Source: an uncultured Treponema sp.
GTDB taxonomy: Bacteria; Spirochaetota; Spirochaetia; Treponematales; Treponemataceae
DNA length: 9,204 bases
Direction of reading: 5' to 3'
NCBI RefSeq assembly: GCF_938029485.1
Contig: NZ_CALHGC010000313.1
Coordinates: 1 to 9,204, forward strand
The position numbers and the translations under genes are program-made. Below are positions 5,598-9,204 of this stretch, in pieces; the first letter of the stretch is position 1, and every line of letters starts with the position of its first letter. Below the pieces are notes generated by a model. The model saw only the letters and a list, made by a program, of their open reading frames with translations. It had not been told where the DNA came from and searched no databases.

Positions 5598-6603
5598 ACA
5601 AGTTATTGAACGTGGTAAAGCACGTTTAACCGACACAAGCGCAATGAGCCGAAGCGAATGGCTTAAATTGCGTGAATCTGGGATCGGTGGAAGCGATGCA
5701 GGGGCGATTATGGGCTTAAACAAATATGCCACGCCCTTGAGCGTTTATTTTGCAAAAAAAGACCTTGCGGTACATGAAGGAAGCAAGGCTGCCGAATGGG
5801 GAAACATACTTGAAGACCCGATACGGCAGAAGGCTCGTGAAGAGCTGGGGATTGAAATTGAAACGGTTCCCGGTATGTTCACAAACAAAGAACACGATTT
5901 TATGAACGCCAATTTTGACGGATTGGTATTCGTTGAAGGGGAAAAAGAAATCGCCGGTAGTGTTGTTTCCGGTCTTGGCGGACACGAAATAAAAACATCA
6001 CGCACCGGCGACGGTTTCACAACAGACGAAATTCCCGACAGCTACTATGCGCAAGTTCAGCATTACATGGCAGTTACAGGGCTTACATTCTTTGTGCTTA
6101 CCGTTTTTATTTTCGACCAATACACCGGAAGACATTATGTTATTCCGCGAAATGAGGAGTTTATTGAGCGGCTTATCGAAGCAGAAAGTACGTTCTGGAA
6201 CGATTTTGTACTTGCAAATGTTATGCCTGCTCCTACTGGTAATGAAAACGAGCTTGACCTCGTAAAAGCGCTGCCGATGGCCGAAAAAATTACGCTTAGT
6301 GAGGATACCGAACAGCTGCTCGAAGAGAAAGTTGCTATCGATAGTCAAATCGAAGACCTAAAGAAAAAGAGCGACATACTCAAAGAGCAGGTGTTGATCA
6401 AAATGTCGGAAGCATCCTGCGGAAAAGATTCACTGAAAACAATCAAAACAATCGCAGTCTGCGGCCGTTGGAAAATATCGCTTAACACACAGGTTTCAAA
6501 ACGGGTTGACACAAATGCCTTGAAAAAAGCCGGTGTGTACGATGAATACGCAAAAGAAAGCGTTTCGCGTGTGTTGCGTATTACAAAAGCGAAGGAGTTG
6601 TAA
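5587..6603 (+). CDS. YqaJ-type viral recombinase exonuclease
   Basis: The 338-residue protein belongs to the lambda-exonuclease/YqaJ fold, which degrades one strand from double-strand DNA ends and hands single strands to an annealing protein. Visible motifs are the N-terminal WLKLRESGIGGSDAGAIMG (25-43) and KYATPLSVYFAKK (46-58), then PD-(D/E)XK elements: E76 in WGNILEDP, D111 in ANFDG, E134 and K136 in HEIKT, and Q156 in the helix IPDSYYAQVQHYMAVTG (149-165). The C-terminal third (about 235-338) has a coiled-coil-like stretch (240-275) and a basic tail. ATG 5587 has AAGGAG six bases upstream (5575-5580). It ends TAATG, overlapping the next start by one base. RecT is encoded two genes on, completing an exonuclease-annealase pair. 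All catalytic positions look intact. Confidence 0.93.
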   Translation: MLYEQVIERGKARLTDTSAMSRSEWLKLRESGIGGSDAGAIMGLNKYATPLSVYFAKKDLAVHEGSKAAEWGNILEDPIRQKAREELGIEIETVPGMFTNKEHDFMNANFDGLVFVEGEKEIAGSVVSGLGGHEIKTSRTGDGFTTDEIPDSYYAQVQHYMAVTGLTFFVLTVFIFDQYTGRHYVIPRNEEFIERLIEAESTFWNDFVLANVMPAPTGNENELDLVKALPMAEKITLSEDTEQLLEEKVAIDSQIEDLKKKSDILKEQVLIKMSEASCGKDSLKTIKTIAVCGRWKISLNTQVSKRVDTNALKKAGVYDEYAKESVSRVLRITKAKEL

Positions 6604-6851
6604 TGTTCGAGGCGGAACGGGAGCGGTGCTACGAGGGTATACGGCAGTGCGATGAGTTTTTGCAAGTACATGTGCTGTTTTGGGGATGCAAAAAGATAAC
6701 GGCTGACAAAGTATTTCCTGAAAATGCGCTTGCCTATTTCAGTGGAAAGCACGGATTAGGAGCTGTCATATTCCACCTAAAAGCAAAAATGCACTTTATC
6801 CGATTACTGGTTGATTTTCAGGAGGCGGAAAATGCGCTTCATGTGGATTGA
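6603..6851 (+). CDS. Unknown small phage protein (82 aa) between two exonuclease genes
   Basis: No family is recognised. The 82-residue product begins MFEAERERCYEGIRQCDEFL, a likely amphipathic helix with C9 and C16, followed by a mixed, aromatic-rich middle and a C-terminal helix. The start is well fixed: AAGGAG at 6592-6597 and a TAATG junction with the YqaJ gene. It overlaps the DnaQ-like gene by 20 bases and contains that gene's AGGAGG. Lying between two nucleases it could be an accessory or modulator of the recombination machinery, but this rests on position only. Confidence 0.65.
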   Translation: MFEAERERCYEGIRQCDEFLQVHVLFWGCKKITADKVFPENALAYFSGKHGLGAVIFHLKAKMHFIRLLVDFQEAENALHVD

Positions 6852-7419
6852 TACGGAAACGACTGGTATAGACACCAGCGATTCAGCCGCCTTTCAAGTG
6901 GCATGTGTTCTTGTGGATAACGGGCGGCTGATTCGCGAGCGGTGTTTTTTCTTAAATCCGTTAAGCGAAACGATTAAATATCACGAAGGCGCCGGAGCGA
7001 TTCACGGTTATTCGGAGGAAGAAATAAAAGCATTTCCGCCTGAAACAGAACAGGTGCCGAAAATTGCCGCGTTTTTTGCAGAGGCGAGAGAGCTTTGGGA
7101 AAAGGACGGTAGTAAGACTGAAAAGATGATTATTGCCGGTTATAACGTGGGATTTGATATAGGGCACATTAAAGCCCTTTTGGAGCGGAATGGTTACCAG
7201 CTTGAGGATTATTTTATGAGCATCGTTGCTGATGTGTTCTTGCAAGTAAAAAAGGCAGAGGTGCAGAAAGCGTTACCGTATCTTCCCGACAGAAAACTCG
7301 GCACTGTGGCAAAGCACTTAGGTGTAAGTCTTGAAAATGCACACGATGCTTTGGCGGACATTGAAGCAACACGTGAGGTTGCTAAAAGGTTATACCAAAT
7401 GGGCATAGCCTTAATCTAA
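6832..7419 (+). CDS. DnaQ-like 3'-5' exonuclease (DEDDh family)
   Basis: The 195-residue protein carries the three exonuclease motifs of the DnaQ/DEDDh family: Exo I with D7 and E9 in WIDTETTG, Exo II with D109 in GYNVGFD (103-109), and Exo III with H171 and D176 in HDALADIEAT. It should remove nucleotides from 3' ends of DNA (or RNA) using two metal ions. Length matches a stand-alone exonuclease domain rather than a polymerase. The ATG at 6832 is chosen over the in-frame TTG at 6811 because AGGAGG (6820-6825) lies six bases before it and the Exo I strand begins right there. It sits between the YqaJ and recT genes, so a role in trimming recombination intermediates, or in DNA or nucleotide turnover in the infected cell, is likely. 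The fold is certain; the substrate is inferred. Confidence 0.92.
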   Translation: MRFMWIDTETTGIDTSDSAAFQVACVLVDNGRLIRERCFFLNPLSETIKYHEGAGAIHGYSEEEIKAFPPETEQVPKIAAFFAEARELWEKDGSKTEKMIIAGYNVGFDIGHIKALLERNGYQLEDYFMSIVADVFLQVKKAEVQKALPYLPDRKLGTVAKHLGVSLENAHDALADIEATREVAKRLYQMGIALI

Positions 7420-7437
7420 ATGCAGAGGAGAAATTAA

Positions 7438-7477
7438 AATGCAAGTAAACGGAAATAATGCAAGTACAAAACTTGCA
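7438..7477. repeat. Three TGCAAGT copies clustered at the recT start
   Basis: AATGCAAGTA occurs at 7438-7447 and again at 7457-7466, and the reverse complement ACTTGCA follows at 7471-7477. The first copy contains the recT start codon. The second copy's ATG (7459) is out of frame. The close direct and inverted copies look like a small protein-binding cluster, or could be chance. Confidence 0.4.
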
Positions 7478-8401
7478 AATTCCCAAAATGGCGCGTCGCC
7501 AACCTTGAAACAGTGGGTTGCAAAAATGAGCGGCCAGATTAAAAATGCGCTGCCTGCGAATATTACGCCGGAACGTATGATGCGGATTGCGCTTACAGCT
7601 CTCTCAAAAGATGCAAAACTTTCAGGTTGTACGCCTGAATCATTTATGGGTGCACTTTTAACATCTGCGCAGCTGGGACTAGAGTGCAATACGCCGCTCG
7701 GACAGGCATATCTGATTCCGTTTTATAACAGCAAAAAAGGCTGTTTTGAAACGCAGTTTCAGCTCGGTTATCAGGGATTGATCGATCTTTGTTACCGTAC
7801 CGGGCAATACAAGAAGATTGTTGCACGTGTTGTCTATGAAGGCGACGACTTTGATTATTCTTATGGACTTGATGAGAAACTTATTCATCGGCCAAAAGAA
7901 AAAACTGAAACCCCTATTTACGTGTATGCCTTGTACGAATTAAAGAACGGTGCAAGCGCATTTGAGGTGATGAGCTGGAAAGCGATTGAAGCGCACGCAA
8001 AAAAATATTCACAGTCGGTACAAAAGGGTTATACGTCGCCGTGGAAGACAGACCCTGAAAGCATGGCAAAGAAAACCGTGCTTAAAAAAGTGCTCAAGTA
8101 TGCGCCGAAAGTTGTAGAACAAGCGGAGATTATCGCAGAAGCTGTAAATGGTGACAGCGCAATCATCAATACGAACATCATCAAAGACGGTAATGACTTC
8201 ACTTATACACAAAATTTTGATTACTCACCCGAAAGTGCTGCATTGCACGAAGTTCCCGCGGAGACTGAAAAAACGGAAAGTGTACAGCGGGCTAACGATC
8301 AGCTGGTGCGAGATAGCGGACAAACTGGAAATAAAGGTGTAAACCAGTCCCTTGATTCGCAATTCGGCGAAAATGAAGACATTCCCGACGGGCTGTTTTA
8401 A
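7439..8401 (+). CDS. recT: RecT-family single-strand DNA annealing protein
   Basis: RecT proteins coat single-stranded DNA and anneal it to a complementary strand, working with a partner exonuclease. The 320-residue protein shows family landmarks: CTPESFMGALLTSAQLGLE (64-82), PLGQAYLIPF (86-95), FQLGYQGLIDLCYRTG (107-122), SPWKTDPESMAKKTVLKKVL (200-219) and KYAPK (220-224). Length is normal. The first 20 or so residues and the last 80 are polar and likely flexible. It ends GENEDIPDGLF, acidic with a terminal Phe like the tip of SSB. ATG 7439 is preceded by AGAGGAG at 7424-7430, eight bases upstream. The YqaJ-type exonuclease two genes upstream is its natural partner. Confidence 0.95.
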   Translation: MQVNGNNASTKLANSQNGASPTLKQWVAKMSGQIKNALPANITPERMMRIALTALSKDAKLSGCTPESFMGALLTSAQLGLECNTPLGQAYLIPFYNSKKGCFETQFQLGYQGLIDLCYRTGQYKKIVARVVYEGDDFDYSYGLDEKLIHRPKEKTETPIYVYALYELKNGASAFEVMSWKAIEAHAKKYSQSVQKGYTSPWKTDPESMAKKTVLKKVLKYAPKVVEQAEIIAEAVNGDSAIINTNIIKDGNDFTYTQNFDYSPESAALHEVPAETEKTESVQRANDQLVRDSGQTGNKGVNQSLDSQFGENEDIPDGLF

Positions 8402-8413
8402 GGGAGTGTGATT

Positions 8414-9193
8414 GTGAAGATAACCGGTTTTTTTCACGGCATTTTGTACAAAGAGCAGATTGTTTTACGCCCTACCGACGGGAAAGATAAAATCCTGATC
8501 AACAAACTGTTTTTGTCAAAGAAACAGCGCGAAGAAAGGAGCTGTACTGAAATTCTTTTGAAGTGTGAGATTGACGCTCAGTTTCAAAAGCGGAGTTTCA
8601 AACAGCTTAATGCCGTGTGGAAACTGGTAGAGGTTATCTTTGAATCGATGGAAAACCGTAAGCCGACGGAAAGCGAAAAATACGATTTATATCTTGATTT
8701 GCTTGAACTGTATGCGGACAAAGTACCCAGCAAATTGCGCAAAGACACCTTGCGAAGCATACATATTTCAGAATCGAATACGGTTGCAGCTGCACGCTTT
8801 ATCGACGGCTTGTTATATCATTTGGCGACTGACTGCCAACTTTCCTATGACTTGCAAGCGGACGTTCGAAGCATCTTGTATGAATGGGAAATATGGCGCG
8901 GTAAGCAAAAGACAGATTTTATGGATAACATGACGGTTGACGAATGGCGGGAAACGGCAAAGTACAGCGAAGCAAGCGGTGTAGGCGGTGATATTGATTG
9001 CCACCACATCGTAAGTAGAGGAGCTGCTCCGCAATTCGCAAATTGCGCATGGAACGTTTTAGCTCTTACGCGGGAAGAACATGAATTTTTTCACCGGTGC
9101 GGCTGGCCTGCCTTTTTGGAGAAATACCCGCACTTGCGTGGTAAGGTTGAGCGGGCGTTTGAAAAAGCGGGACACTTACCTATTCCGCAATGA
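8414..9193 (+). CDS. Phage HNH nuclease (HNHc_6-like) with NinB-like N-terminal part
   Basis: The 259-residue protein ends in an HNH-type nuclease domain: DCHHIV (195-200, H197/H198), N214 in WNVLAL, and H223 and H227 in REEHEFFH, followed by CGWPAFLEKY. This arrangement resembles the putative HNHc nucleases of phage recombination modules. The flanking Cys pairs of zinc-ribbon HNH enzymes are missing. The N-terminal part (SFKQLNAVWKLVEVIF, 61-76, and the helices after it) vaguely recalls NinB-like proteins; that is a weak comparison. Two GTG codons are possible starts; 8414 is preferred because AGGGAG (8401-8406) lies seven bases upstream, while GTG 8408 is only one base from it. Following recT, it may process branched recombination products, as Rap/NinG does in lambda, but the substrate is unproven. 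The stop lies in a TGATG junction. Confidence 0.85.
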   Translation: MKITGFFHGILYKEQIVLRPTDGKDKILINKLFLSKKQREERSCTEILLKCEIDAQFQKRSFKQLNAVWKLVEVIFESMENRKPTESEKYDLYLDLLELYADKVPSKLRKDTLRSIHISESNTVAAARFIDGLLYHLATDCQLSYDLQADVRSILYEWEIWRGKQKTDFMDNMTVDEWRETAKYSEASGVGGDIDCHHIVSRGAAPQFANCAWNVLALTREEHEFFHRCGWPAFLEKYPHLRGKVERAFEKAGHLPIPQ

Positions 9194-9204
9194 TGGAGTT
9201 CACT
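9193..9204 (+). CDS. Possible first codons of the next operon gene
   Basis: TGATG at 9191-9195 joins the stop of the HNH gene to an ATG that opens MEFT before the window ends. No ribosome binding site is visible ahead of it, so it would depend on coupled translation. Four codons are too few to judge. Confidence 0.25.

Noticed and set aside
6811..6831. TTG at 6811 as the start of the DnaQ-like exonuclease
   Set aside because: AGGAGG at 6820-6825 lies inside that extension and is correctly spaced for ATG 6832, where the Exo I strand begins.
1..9204. CRISPR array, IS element or tRNA/rRNA gene
   Set aside because: I saw no regularly spaced repeats, no transposase frame with terminal repeats and no cloverleaf or rRNA-like stretch anywhere in the window.

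Overview
The window joins two blocks that face away from each other across a 285-base gap. The left block (minus strand, 1-3748) is a bacterial housekeeping operon: smc (chromosome condensation), a small single-pass membrane protein, and a lipoprotein that runs off the left edge. The right block (plus strand, 4034-9204) is a tightly packed phage-type operon for early functions and DNA recombination. The short, P115-like SMC without a normal hinge, the spirochaete-style lipoprotein with a ten-base poly-G/C tract, and the moderate GC content suggest an oral-type Treponema carrying a prophage. The genus is inferred from protein resemblance, not from a search.

Left block: smc has intact ATPase ends (Walker A, signature, Walker B). 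It overlaps the next gene by 32 nt, and that gene overlaps the lipoprotein start by 4 nt (GTGA), so all three are probably co-transcribed and translationally coupled. The lipoprotein starts with GTG. It is Ala/Pro/Thr-rich, contains two DxxSGAT flavinylation-like motifs, and has a C10 tract that could switch its frame.

Centre (3749-4033): there is no protein gene of normal size. The smc-proximal half has an inverted repeat and an AT-rich stretch that could hold divergent promoters. The other half (about 3868-4026) folds on paper into five consecutive hairpins. The loops of hairpins 2 and 4 share a perfect 7-nt complementarity (a possible kissing interaction), and the last hairpin competes with a helix that would mask the ribosome binding site of the first phage gene. 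This is the best candidate here for something undescribed.

Right block: an HExxH metallopeptidase with a possible HTH domain, a small winged-helix protein, two unknown small proteins, a YqaJ-type exonuclease, another unknown small protein, a DnaQ-like DEDDh exonuclease, a RecT annealase and an HNH nuclease. The YqaJ exonuclease would resect double-strand ends, RecT would anneal the resulting single strands, and the other nucleases would trim or resolve intermediates. No integrase, repressor, replication, structural or lysis gene is in the window, so only part of the element is seen. No tRNA, rRNA, IS element or CRISPR array was recognised.
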